From positions 1-55,891 of the forward strand of contig JBBDQU010000013.1 of assembly GCA_040905865.1 (NCBI GenBank): a DNA stretch of 55,891 nucleotides. The letters run 5' to 3'. Below, piece by piece: positions 1 through 7,401 of the stretch (positions are counted from its first letter, which is position 1; each line of letters begins with the position of its first letter). Origin of the DNA: Alphaproteobacteria bacterium. Its GTDB lineage: Bacteria > Pseudomonadota > Alphaproteobacteria > UBA8366 > GCA-2717185. The position numbers were made by a program, and so were the translations under genes. Below the pieces are notes generated by a model. That model made no database searches. It worked only from the letters and a program-made list of their open reading frames with translations, and was not told the origin of the DNA.

Positions 1-67
1 GAGAATTGAATCACGACCGCGCGACGCTGGGAAGGGTTTTTCCGCAGCCTGTTAAATCTGATGTGCA

Positions 68-853
68 CTAATGAGTGATGTACCCGCCGTCGATCACGAT
101 ATCGGTGCCCTGCAAATAGGTCGCGTCGGTCGCGGCCATGAAATAGGCCAGTTCGGCGATCTCGGTCGCTTCGCCCAGCCGGCCGGCGCGGACATACTGC
201 TTGCGTCCGGCTTCGTAATTCGGATCGGCGGCGATGCGGTCCAGGATCGGCTGGGTGCGGATCGGGCCGGGGCTGATCGCGTTGACGATGATGCCTTCCG
301 GGCCCAGTTCAAAGGCCATCGATTTGGTCAGGTGGATCAGCGCCGCCTTGGTCAGTCCATAGACGGCGCGCTTGTCGGCGGCGACATGCCCCATCTGGCT
401 GGCGATATGGATGATACGGCCACCGCCCTGTTTGCGCATTGCCGGTAATACCGCCTGGCTGGCGAAGAATGCGGCGGTCAGGTTGACGGAGACAATGCGG
501 TCGAATTCCGCGCGGGAAAACGTGCCGAAATCCTTGTTGTCGCGGATGCCCGCGTTGTTCACCAGCACGTCGATCCTGCCGAAGGCGTCCAGCGCCGCGG
601 CGGTCATGGCTTCGGGCTGGTCCGGCTGGCCGAGGTCAAACTGCCCGTATGCCACGCTCGCCCCCGCCTGCGCCAGTTCCCGGCATTCCGTCGCAGCCGC
701 CTGCAACTGTTCCGGCGTGCCTTCGGCAACGAGGAAAAGCGATGCCCCCTCCGCTGCGAAGCGCCGGGCGATGGCGAGTCCGATGCCTTTCGGCGTCGAC
801 GCGCCGGTAATGACCGCAACCTTGCCCCTTAGCCCGTCCTTCAGCCCGCTCAT
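68..853 (-). CDS. SDR family NAD(P)-dependent oxidoreductase
   Basis: A 261-residue classical short-chain dehydrogenase/reductase, probably cytosolic. It should reduce a ketone or oxidise an alcohol with NAD(P)H; the substrate cannot be read from the sequence. The nucleotide-binding glycine motif TGASTPKGIG lies near residues 16-25, the NNAG motif at 99-102, and the catalytic Ser152, Tyr165 and Lys169 (YGLTK) are all present. The C-terminus ends in the usual GTDIVIDGGY stretch. The length is normal for FabG-like SDRs. It is divergent from the dioxygenase unit that begins near 992 and stands alone on the minus strand at the window edge. A FabG role is unlikely because no fatty-acid synthesis genes are nearby. 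Confidence 0.9.
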   Translation of the reverse strand: MSGLKDGLRGKVAVITGASTPKGIGLAIARRFAAEGASLFLVAEGTPEQLQAAATECRELAQAGASVAYGQFDLGQPDQPEAMTAAALDAFGRIDVLVNNAGIRDNKDFGTFSRAEFDRIVSVNLTAAFFASQAVLPAMRKQGGGRIIHIASQMGHVAADKRAVYGLTKAALIHLTKSMAFELGPEGIIVNAISPGPIRTQPILDRIAADPNYEAGRKQYVRAGRLGEATEIAELAYFMAATDATYLQGTDIVIDGGYITH

Positions 854-991
854 GACGATCCTCCTGATTTTCCTGTTCCCGGACAGGTTACGCCGTGCCG
901 GCTGAAATTCGAAGCGGCAATGCGCAGGAGTTGGATGGAGAGGCCGGATTCGCTACTATCCGGTCAGGTGACGATTTTGAGGGTCAGGAAA

Positions 992-1990
992 ATGCCGGAT
1001 ACCGGATCGAGAAAACCGATTGGCGGCGCCGCGACATGGCGCGGATCTGACCTCGCAGCATCGACGCACTGGATTCATCCGCTGTCGCCTTCGGCCATCG
1101 CGGAAATCGATGCGGCGCTGCCCGGTGCGAGGGGCCGTCCGTGGGAGACGCTGACCGCCGCCGATTTTCCACTGCCGGAGCTTGGTGCGGAACTGCGGGA
1201 TATCGCGGACGAGCTGGAGGACGGCTGCGGCGTGATGAAGCTGACGGGGCTGCCGGTGGATCGCTATTCGGAAGCGGAACTGCGCGCGCTGTATTTCGCC
1301 ATCGGATCGCATCTCGGCACGCCGGTGCCGCAGAATGGCGGTCGCGGCCTGATGCGCGACATACGCGACAACAGCCGTAACGGCGGCAAACGCGTCGATT
1401 CGGCGGAAGGATTGCCCTGGCATAACGACCGGGCCGATGTGGTGGCGCTGCTCTGTGTCCGGCAGGCGCATAACGGGGGAATCAGCCGCATCGTCAGCGC
1501 GACGGCGATCCACGACACGATGCTCGACCGCCGCCCGGACCTGGTCGATACGCTGTTCGAGGATTTCCAGCGTTACTCCCCGGGCGACGAGGTCGGCGCG
1601 GTGACGGGCAGCTATCCGCTGTCTGTATTCGGGATGCGGGACGGTTATTTCACCAGCCATTATTCGCGGACCTATATCGAGCAGGCGCAGACCCTGCCGG
1701 GGGTGCCGCCGCTGACCGACCGGCAGCGGGAAGCGCTCGACATGCTGATCGATGTCGCCGAGGAACTCTGCTTCGAAATGCCGCTGGCGCCAGGCGATAT
1801 CCAGTTCCTCAACAACCATATCGTCTATCACGGCCGGACCCCGTTTACCGATGATGCGGGATCGGGCGAGGAAAGGTTGTTGTATCGGCTGTGGCTGTCG
1901 ATGCCGAACAGCCGCCCGCTGCCGCAAAGCCATGCGGTGCTCTGGGGCAATGTCGATGCCGGCGGATTGCGCGGCGGCGTTCAGACCTGA
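992..1990 (+). CDS. TauD/TfdA-family Fe(II)/2-oxoglutarate dioxygenase
   Basis: A 332-residue member of the TauD/TfdA oxygenase family, which hydroxylates substrates using Fe(II), O2 and usually 2-oxoglutarate. The metal-binding HxD is His144-Asn-Asp146 (PWHNDRAD) and the distal His280 lies in VYHGRTPF, followed by an Arg-rich stretch (LLYRLWLSMP) where the 2-oxoglutarate-binding Arg sits. The frame is open from 920, but the ATG at 992 is preferred because the family-like sequence begins only after it. It is followed after 21 nt by two alpha/beta-hydrolase-fold genes on the same strand, so the three are probably co-transcribed. The substrate is unknown. Many such proteins are annotated only as TauD family, and taurine use is not implied. 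Confidence 0.85.
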   Translation: MPDTGSRKPIGGAATWRGSDLAASTHWIHPLSPSAIAEIDAALPGARGRPWETLTAADFPLPELGAELRDIADELEDGCGVMKLTGLPVDRYSEAELRALYFAIGSHLGTPVPQNGGRGLMRDIRDNSRNGGKRVDSAEGLPWHNDRADVVALLCVRQAHNGGISRIVSATAIHDTMLDRRPDLVDTLFEDFQRYSPGDEVGAVTGSYPLSVFGMRDGYFTSHYSRTYIEQAQTLPGVPPLTDRQREALDMLIDVAEELCFEMPLAPGDIQFLNNHIVYHGRTPFTDDAGSGEERLLYRLWLSMPNSRPLPQSHAVLWGNVDAGGLRGGVQT

Positions 1991-2011
1991 ATTTCTTAAG
2001 GAAAACAATAC

Positions 2012-2797
2012 ATGCAATGGGTGGAAGCGAATGGCGCGAGCCTGCGCTGTGAGGTCAGCGGCGCCGGGAAGGAAACGGTAGTGCTGATCCACGAACTGGG
2101 CGGGTCGCTCGAAAGCTGGGACGTGACCCTGCCGGCGTTCCAGGACCGGTTCCGGGTGCTGCGCTATGACCAGCGCGGGTTTGGCATGTCGGAAAAAACC
2201 CGGGGATCGCTTTCCATCAACACCCTGAACGCGGACCTTGTCGCGCTGCTCGATGCGCTGGGGATCGACGGACCCTGCCATGTTGTCGGCATCGCGCTTG
2301 GCGGTGGCATCGGCTTGGGTTACGCCATTGCACATCCGGAACGTGTCCGCCGCCTGGCGGTAACCAGTCCAGCCATTGGTCGTCCAACGGCGGAACTGCG
2401 GGAACGGCTGCTATCCCGCGCGGAACTGGTGGAAAAGGAAGGCATGCGCGCCGTCGTGGATGTCAGTCTTAACCGCTCTTTCCCGGAAGATATCCGCCGC
2501 GCCGTCGTCCGATTTCCGGCCTACTGGCAGCGCTGGCTGACCAACGATCCAAATGGCTTCGCTGCAATCAACCGGATGCTGGCGGAAATGAATTTACAGC
2601 CTGACCTGCACCGTATTGCCTGTCCCACGCTGGTGATTGGCGGCGCGAAAGACTCGATCCTGCCGCCATCGGTCATCGAACCGGTTGCGGCGGCGATACC
2701 GGGTGCGGTCTATCAGGAACGGGATACCGGGCATTTCATGCATGTCCAGACGCCGGAACTGTTCCTCGATACCGTCCTGCCGTTCCTGAGTGCCTGA
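2012..2797 (+). CDS. alpha/beta-hydrolase-fold protein with Ala at the nucleophile position
   Basis: A 261-residue protein with the alpha/beta-hydrolase fold, closest in style to 3-oxoadipate enol-lactonase/PcaD-type enzymes. The oxyanion region IHELGG (residues 26-31), the Asp214 region (GGAKDSILPP) and His241 (DTGHF) are in place. The nucleophile elbow reads GIALGG (93-98), so the expected Ser, Cys or Asp is Ala95 (codon GCG at 2294-2296). The protein therefore lacks the normal covalent nucleophile although Asp and His remain. It sits 21 nt after the dioxygenase and its stop is 2 nt before the next hydrolase-fold gene, suggesting translational coupling. It may be a non-hydrolytic enzyme (lyase or cofactor-free oxygenase type) or a binding protein; the sequence does not decide. 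Confidence 0.85.
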   Translation: MQWVEANGASLRCEVSGAGKETVVLIHELGGSLESWDVTLPAFQDRFRVLRYDQRGFGMSEKTRGSLSINTLNADLVALLDALGIDGPCHVVGIALGGGIGLGYAIAHPERVRRLAVTSPAIGRPTAELRERLLSRAELVEKEGMRAVVDVSLNRSFPEDIRRAVVRFPAYWQRWLTNDPNGFAAINRMLAEMNLQPDLHRIACPTLVIGGAKDSILPPSVIEPVAAAIPGAVYQERDTGHFMHVQTPELFLDTVLPFLSA

Positions 2798-2799
2798 TC

Positions 2800-3633
2800 A
2801 TGGCGGATATCCCGGATTTCACGCCGGCGCCAATGCCGCCGCCGATACCTGTTACGGAAGGATTCGTCGACGCCCAAGGGGCGAAGCTCTGGTACTGGGA
2901 CACGGGCGGCGACGGGGCTCCCGTCGTGCTGGGCCACTCAAGCACCGGCAGCGGGCTTGTCTGGGGTTATCAGCAGCCGGTGCTTGCCGCCGCCGGATAC
3001 CGGGTGATCGGCTATTCGCGGCGCGGCCATTACGGATCGGAATCGGGCCCCTTGAGGGACCGGGGAACGGGGGCGGGCGACCTGAAGACGCTGGCCGATC
3101 AACTGGAACTCGACCGGTTTCATCTGCTCGGCACCGCAATGGGGGGCATTGTCGCCACTGATTTCGCGCAGGCCTGGCCGGAACGGCTGCGCAGCCTCCT
3201 ATTGGCCTGCACGCTGGTCGGCGTGACGGACAGTGATTACGAGGCGATGTCGAAAGGGCTGCGGCCCGACGGCTTCGACCGGCTGCCGCCGGAATTCCGC
3301 GAACTGGGGCCTTCCTACCGGGCGGCCAATCCGGAAGGTGTCCGGGGCTGGCTAGATCTGGAGCACAAGGCGCTTCATGGGGCGCCGGTGAGCCGGCAGC
3401 CCACAGCGACGAAGATTACCTGGCGCACGCTGGAAAATCTGCCGATGCCCGTTCTGATGCTGACCGGCGATGCGGATCTGTATACGCCGCCGGCGGTTCT
3501 CGGAATGCTGGCTGAACGCATTCCGAGGCAGGAAACCGTGATCATTCCCGGCGCCGGGCATTCGGCCTATTGGGAACAGCCGGCGGCCTTCAACGGCGCC
3601 ATGCTCGGCTTCCTGTCACGGGTGGAGAATTGA
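2800..3633 (+). CDS. second alpha/beta-hydrolase-fold protein with Ala at the nucleophile position
   Basis: A 277-residue alpha/beta-hydrolase-fold protein beginning 2 nt after the stop of the preceding one. An N-terminal Pro-rich stretch (residues 8-18) precedes the core. The oxyanion region is VLGHSSTG (43-50). The elbow reads GTAMGG (111-116), so the nucleophile position is Ala113 (codon GCA at 3136-3138). The catalytic acid candidate Asp226 (GDADLYTPP) and His254 (GAGHS) are kept. The two tandem proteins are only distantly similar, yet both have the same replacement, which argues against a random inactivating mutation. It ends the dioxygenase unit and converges on the minus-strand Rap1a-like gene 8 nt away. 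Confidence 0.85.
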   Translation: MADIPDFTPAPMPPPIPVTEGFVDAQGAKLWYWDTGGDGAPVVLGHSSTGSGLVWGYQQPVLAAAGYRVIGYSRRGHYGSESGPLRDRGTGAGDLKTLADQLELDRFHLLGTAMGGIVATDFAQAWPERLRSLLLACTLVGVTDSDYEAMSKGLRPDGFDRLPPEFRELGPSYRAANPEGVRGWLDLEHKALHGAPVSRQPTATKITWRTLENLPMPVLMLTGDADLYTPPAVLGMLAERIPRQETVIIPGAGHSAYWEQPAAFNGAMLGFLSRVEN

Positions 3634-3641
3634 ACAACCTG

Positions 3642-4061
3642 TTACCGAAATGAGCAGGGAAAAGCGGCCGCCAATGCTTCGGCAACGAGCCCGGCGGCGG
3701 GGTCATGCCGGTATTGCTGATGCTCGCTCATCCATTTTGAGACAACCAACCGCAATTGCAGGATCGTGATCTCTTCGGGAATACAGGCGCGATACCGTCT
3801 GAATTCGATTCCGCCATTCATTTCATCGGCAATGGCGGCGATATAACCCTGGCAAAAATGAACGTTCACGCCCCGGCAGGCGGAATAAATATGCATGCCT
3901 TTCTGCACCTCTGCCCTGGCTTCCGCGCCCGTTGCCACGACCAGAAGCAAAATGGACAGTGCCAGTATCCTGAAAATGGGAATTGCTTTACTCCGTTTCC
4001 TTGCCGTGGCGCTGTCAGCGCCCGGCGTCAGCCAGCCCGGTGGGGAATGTATGAACGCCAT
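3642..4061 (-). CDS. Rap1a/Tai-like exported small protein
   Basis: The C-terminal ~90 residues resemble the Rap1a/Tai family: a Cys followed by GYI (FCQGYIAAI), then CIPEEITILQL, a VVSKW-type helix and a terminal FPC motif. Rap1a/Tai proteins include periplasmic immunity proteins against type VI amidase effectors, but many are orphan exported proteins. A hydrophobic segment (FRILALSILLLVVATG) ahead of an AEA-type site suggests a signal peptide. The start is uncertain. The ATG at 4061 is given, but it leaves a long N-terminus and overlaps the DUF952 gene by 47 nt. An ATG at 4142 would overlap more. A non-ATG start near 3983, behind an AGGAAACGGAG stretch, would fit the signal peptide best. 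No effector gene is nearby. Confidence 0.6.
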   Translation of the reverse strand: MAFIHSPPGWLTPGADSATARKRSKAIPIFRILALSILLLVVATGAEARAEVQKGMHIYSACRGVNVHFCQGYIAAIADEMNGGIEFRRYRACIPEEITILQLRLVVSKWMSEHQQYRHDPAAGLVAEALAAAFPCSFR

Positions 4062-4374
4062 CGTTCCATGGCAGGGGCGTGACATCAACCGCGGCCGTGA
4101 CCGGAAGCACCCCGTACAGATGGGGAAACAGCGCGCCGCCACGCGATTCCTCCCATATCAGGGGGGTATTCAGTTTTCCGGTATCGACCGTGACAAGGAC
4201 AAGGTCCGACTGTCCCGCGAAATGGCGACGGGCGGTTTCCGCGACTTGACCGGCGGTTGAGAAATGGATAAAGCCGTCCTGTATATCCACAGCGCTGCCG
4301 GTAAACGCGCCGGTTCGCGCCGCGTCCGCCCATTCCGCCGCCGTGCAGATTTTGTAGATAATGGTATTGGTCAT
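4015..4374 (-). CDS. DUF952 domain-containing protein
   Basis: A 119-residue protein matching the DUF952 family in length and pattern. It has an N-terminal IYKICTAAEW, then DGFIHFSTAGQV near residues 33-44, the VTVDTGKL strand, and a C-terminal FPHLYGVLPV block. DUF952 proteins are small, probably cytosolic, and have no established biochemical role; the fold is thought to be related to ADP-ribosyltransferase-like proteins, so function is not assigned here. It begins 10 nt after the stop of the upstream minus-strand FAD oxidoreductase, so it may be read from that promoter. Its 3' end overlaps the possible 5' end of the Rap1a-like gene. Confidence 0.8.
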   Translation of the reverse strand: MTNTIIYKICTAAEWADAARTGAFTGSAVDIQDGFIHFSTAGQVAETARRHFAGQSDLVLVTVDTGKLNTPLIWEESRGGALFPHLYGVLPVTAAVDVTPLPWNDGVHTFPTGLADAGR

Positions 4375-4384
4375 ACCCTGTCCC

Positions 4385-5725
4385 TCAGTACGGGCCCGGC
4401 TCGATCGGGCTGCCGTCGAAGAACCGCTGGACCCGGAACCGGGTCAGGTCGTGTCCCGGATCCCGCCCGGTAACGAGATCCGCCATGATCCTGCCGACCG
4501 CGGGGCCGATGCCGAAGCCATGACCGCTCAACCCGGTCGCGATGAACAGGCCCTTCACCGTGGCGTCTTCGCCAAGCGTCGGTACGGCGTCCGGGGTCAC
4601 GTCGATCATTCCGGCCCAGGCTTCCGCGATTTTGAGGTGTTTCAGTTCCGGGAACCGGATCGGCAGACGGGTCTTTATCCGCTTCAGCACCGTGGGCGAA
4701 GGTTCCGGGTTCAGCACCCGCATCCGCTCGAACGGACTGACCTCATCGGCGGTCCAGCGGCGGGGTGCGCCCCAGGCGCCGGGATAGCCCTTTGGCGCAC
4801 CCGGCTTTATACGGACGTCGTTTGCGGAAATTTTCAGAAGTTTCAGATATTTGGAAAAATATTTGAATGAATTGGATGAAAGAAAATGTTCCGCCAGATC
4901 GCCGCTGGTGATCGTATAGCCGCCATCGGTGCGGCGGCGCAGAGCGAAGCCGGGCGTCCGGAAATTCCCCGAATACAGTTCCGGGCCGGGTTCCGTCCGC
5001 GCTACGGTGGACCGCACCGCAAGCTGCGGCAGGTCGACTCCGGCATTGGCGGCAAAATGGGTCGACCAGGCGCCGCCGGCCAGCACGACCTGGCTGCAGC
5101 GCACGCGGCCCTTTTCCGTCATGGCGCCCGTGACTCGGCCGCCTTCCATGTCCAGGGTGCGGACGGCGCAGCCTTCGACGATACTGACGCCCAGCCGCCG
5201 GGCGGCGCGCGCCAGCGCCGGGATGGCGACGAAGGGCTCGCCGCGGCCATCGCTTTCGGTGACCTGTCCGCCGACCCAGTTGCCGCCGATATTGGGAAAC
5301 CGTTCCCGGACTTCCGCCGCGGACAGCATCCTGGTATCCAGCTGGTGTTTTTTCGCGATGTCATGGAAGGCTTCAAGTTTCTTGAGGCCGGCGTCACTGT
5401 CCACGAGGTGGATGCTGCCGCTTTGGGTGAAGGCCAAACCCGGCTCGCCGGTTTTTTCCGCCAGACTTCGCCAGATCCGGTTGGATTCCATCATGATCGG
5501 CAGTTCGGCCCAGTCGCGTCCCTGTTGGCGAATCCAGCCCCAGTTACGGCTCGACTGCTCGCCGGCGACGCGGCCCTTGTCGCAGAGCAACACCTTCACG
5601 CCGCGCTCGGCCAGAAAGAATGCCGTCGCGGTGCCGGCGATGCCCGCGCCGATGACCAGGACATCGACCGCGTCGGGCAACTGGTCCGCGAAGGCAACAG
5701 GCGACTGGTCGGTTATCATGGGCAT
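4385..5725 (-). CDS. FAD-dependent oxidoreductase, DAO/PuuB-like
   Basis: A 446-residue flavoprotein of the D-amino-acid-oxidase (DAO) superfamily. The dinucleotide-binding motif VIGAGIAGTATA lies near residues 25-36, followed by the E/D-ending strand LLCDKG. The segment GRVAGEQSSRNWGWIRQQG is typical of the gamma-glutamylputrescine oxidase (PuuB)-like branch, which oxidises amines or amino acids with release of H2O2 or transfer of electrons. A C-terminal FAD-contacting ATGLSGHGFGIGP motif is present. No glutamine-synthetase-like PuuA or other puu gene is nearby, so the substrate is open. The minus-strand DUF952 gene follows closely; TerC lies upstream on the same strand after 55 nt. Confidence 0.85.
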   Translation of the reverse strand: MPMITDQSPVAFADQLPDAVDVLVIGAGIAGTATAFFLAERGVKVLLCDKGRVAGEQSSRNWGWIRQQGRDWAELPIMMESNRIWRSLAEKTGEPGLAFTQSGSIHLVDSDAGLKKLEAFHDIAKKHQLDTRMLSAAEVRERFPNIGGNWVGGQVTESDGRGEPFVAIPALARAARRLGVSIVEGCAVRTLDMEGGRVTGAMTEKGRVRCSQVVLAGGAWSTHFAANAGVDLPQLAVRSTVARTEPGPELYSGNFRTPGFALRRRTDGGYTITSGDLAEHFLSSNSFKYFSKYLKLLKISANDVRIKPGAPKGYPGAWGAPRRWTADEVSPFERMRVLNPEPSPTVLKRIKTRLPIRFPELKHLKIAEAWAGMIDVTPDAVPTLGEDATVKGLFIATGLSGHGFGIGPAVGRIMADLVTGRDPGHDLTRFRVQRFFDGSPIEPGPY

Positions 5726-5780
5726 GGCCGAATCCCTGACGGTTACTGATCTGGCGCTGATTCTGCCGGAAATCGCGTCT

Positions 5781-6419
5781 TTAGAAAAGCACGCCGGCCG
5801 TTGCGCCGTAAACCTCGTTCGACCCGCGCCAGATCATCTCCACCGCAACATAGGTAACCACCGCAAGACCGGTATAGGCGAGCCAGCGGTGTTTTTCGAG
5901 CATGACGGCAATGTAATTAGCGGCGAAGGCCATCAGCGCCACCGAGAGAACCAGGCCGAAAACCATCATGCCAGGCGCTCCATGCGCCGCACCGGCCACG
6001 GCAAGGACATTGTCGAGCGACATGGTAACGTCGGCGACGATAATGCTGACCATGGCGCTGCGGATCGTCTTGGGGGCGGCTGTTACATCGACTTCCGTCG
6101 CCTTCTCCGCTTTGATCTGGCTCCGGAGTTCCTGCCACATCTTGTAGGCGACCCAGAGCAGCAGCAACCCGCCGGCGAGCGTCAGGCCGATGATGCTCAG
6201 AAGCTGATAGGTAATGGCCGAGAAAAAGATACGCAGGACCGTGGCGGCGACGATGCCGAAGAAAATGGCCCGCCGGCGCAATTCCGGCGGCAGGCCGGCG
6301 GCGGCCATTCCAATGATGATGGCATTGTCGCCGGACATGACCAGATCAATGAAAACAATTGCCGTGAACGCTTTGAAATCGAAGGTAAGTAAAATGTCCA
6401 GCAATGCGTCAATCGTCAT
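5781..6419 (-). CDS. TerC family integral membrane protein
   Basis: A 212-residue TerC/YjbE-type membrane protein with about seven hydrophobic segments. Two repeated acidic membrane motifs characteristic of the family are visible: FIDLVMSGDNAIIIGM near residues 23-38, and IIVADVTMSLDNVLAVAG in the second half. The Asp and Asn residues in these motifs are thought to bind metal ions; TerC relatives include manganese exporters and tellurium-resistance proteins. No ter operon genes are nearby, so tellurium resistance should not be inferred. A yybP-ykoY type manganese riboswitch is known upstream of some family members, but none was recognised in 6420-6616. That stretch is the divergent promoter region shared with the dienelactone hydrolase gene. 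Confidence 0.88.
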   Translation of the reverse strand: MTIDALLDILLTFDFKAFTAIVFIDLVMSGDNAIIIGMAAAGLPPELRRRAIFFGIVAATVLRIFFSAITYQLLSIIGLTLAGGLLLLWVAYKMWQELRSQIKAEKATEVDVTAAPKTIRSAMVSIIVADVTMSLDNVLAVAGAAHGAPGMMVFGLVLSVALMAFAANYIAVMLEKHRWLAYTGLAVVTYVAVEMIWRGSNEVYGATAGVLF

Positions 6420-6616
6420 TTTAACCCGGCACTTCCAGTTCTCGTGGAACGGACAGGCCGTTCAGCCTATCGTCTATCTGATAGCGGTTAATATTCTATT
6501 CTCAGCGCGGAGCATGTAAATTTTTTTCGAGGCCGACGCAATCAGGAAGGGCCGTATCAGCCTAATTGAGGCATATATGGCGGATGAGATACGACACACA
6601 AGGGGGAAATAGCGAC

Positions 6617-7315
6617 ATGATTGGCGATATGGTGCGGATCGATTCGCGGGACGGGGGACAGTTCGAGGCCTATATGGCCGCGCCTGCCGGCGGCAAGGGG
6701 CCGGGACTGGTTATCCTCCCGGAAATCTATAATTCCAATCACTGGGTACGGGCGGTCGCCGATGGCTACGCCGAGGACGGCTATGTCTGTATTGCGCCGG
6801 ATATCTACTGGCGGGAAGCGCCGGGCACCTATCTGGACTACACGCCCGAGGGGCAGGAGCAGGGGCGCGCGATGGGATTTGCCCTGGATCTGGACAAATC
6901 GATGGCGGATCTGGGCTGCTGTGTCGACTGGCTGCGCGCGCAGGACAACTGCACCGGCCGGGTCGGGTCGGTCGGGTTCTGTCTTGGCGGCAAGCTCGTT
7001 TATCTGGGCATGGCCCGCAAGGTGCTGGATGCGGGCGTGGGCTATTATTCGGTGCAGTTGAACAACCATTATGACGAGGCGGACAGCATCACCGGGCCGC
7101 TGATGCTGCATTTCGGTTCGCTGGATACGCGGATCCCGCCGGACATGCTGCGCGATATCCATACGCACCTGGACGGCAAGCCGAATGTGGTAATCCATGA
7201 ATACGAAGGCGCGGATCACGGGTTCAACCGGTTCGGTTATCCGCCGTTCCATGAAGAATGCGCCCATGTCGCGCGGGAGCGGACGCTGGCCTTTCTGGCA
7301 AAAGAGCTGGGCTGA
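6617..7315 (+). CDS. dienelactone hydrolase family protein
   Basis: A 232-residue dienelactone hydrolase (DLH)-type alpha/beta hydrolase, cytosolic. DLH opens dienelactones in chlorocatechol degradation; many relatives act on other esters or lactones. The Cys-His-Asp triad is visible as Cys122 (GFCLGG), Asp170 (GSLDTRIPP) and His201 (GADHGF), and the conserved Glu36 (LPEIYN) that tunes the Cys is present. The frame is open from 6566, but the ATG at 6617 is preferred because AGGGGGAAA stands about 8 nt upstream and the DLH fold starts there. No ring-cleavage genes are close, so a chloroaromatic role is not supported by context. Confidence 0.9.
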   Translation: MIGDMVRIDSRDGGQFEAYMAAPAGGKGPGLVILPEIYNSNHWVRAVADGYAEDGYVCIAPDIYWREAPGTYLDYTPEGQEQGRAMGFALDLDKSMADLGCCVDWLRAQDNCTGRVGSVGFCLGGKLVYLGMARKVLDAGVGYYSVQLNNHYDEADSITGPLMLHFGSLDTRIPPDMLRDIHTHLDGKPNVVIHEYEGADHGFNRFGYPPFHEECAHVARERTLAFLAKELG

Positions 7316-7401
7316 GTGCGAATCGGCGGCATTCGCACGGGCAGCGTATTAGGAAACCATATGCGCCGGTAATACCGGTTCGGCGAATTGCGGTGAGAAT
7401 A

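Noticed and set aside
956-2335. Long minus-strand open frame opposite the dioxygenase and first hydrolase-fold genes
   Set aside because: It is opposite two well-supported genes, is Arg/Gln-rich without any recognisable domain, and is explained by high GC codon bias.
6420-6616. Manganese riboswitch (yybP-ykoY type) before the TerC gene
   Set aside because: No conserved loop sequences of that class were recognised in this 197-nt region on the minus strand.
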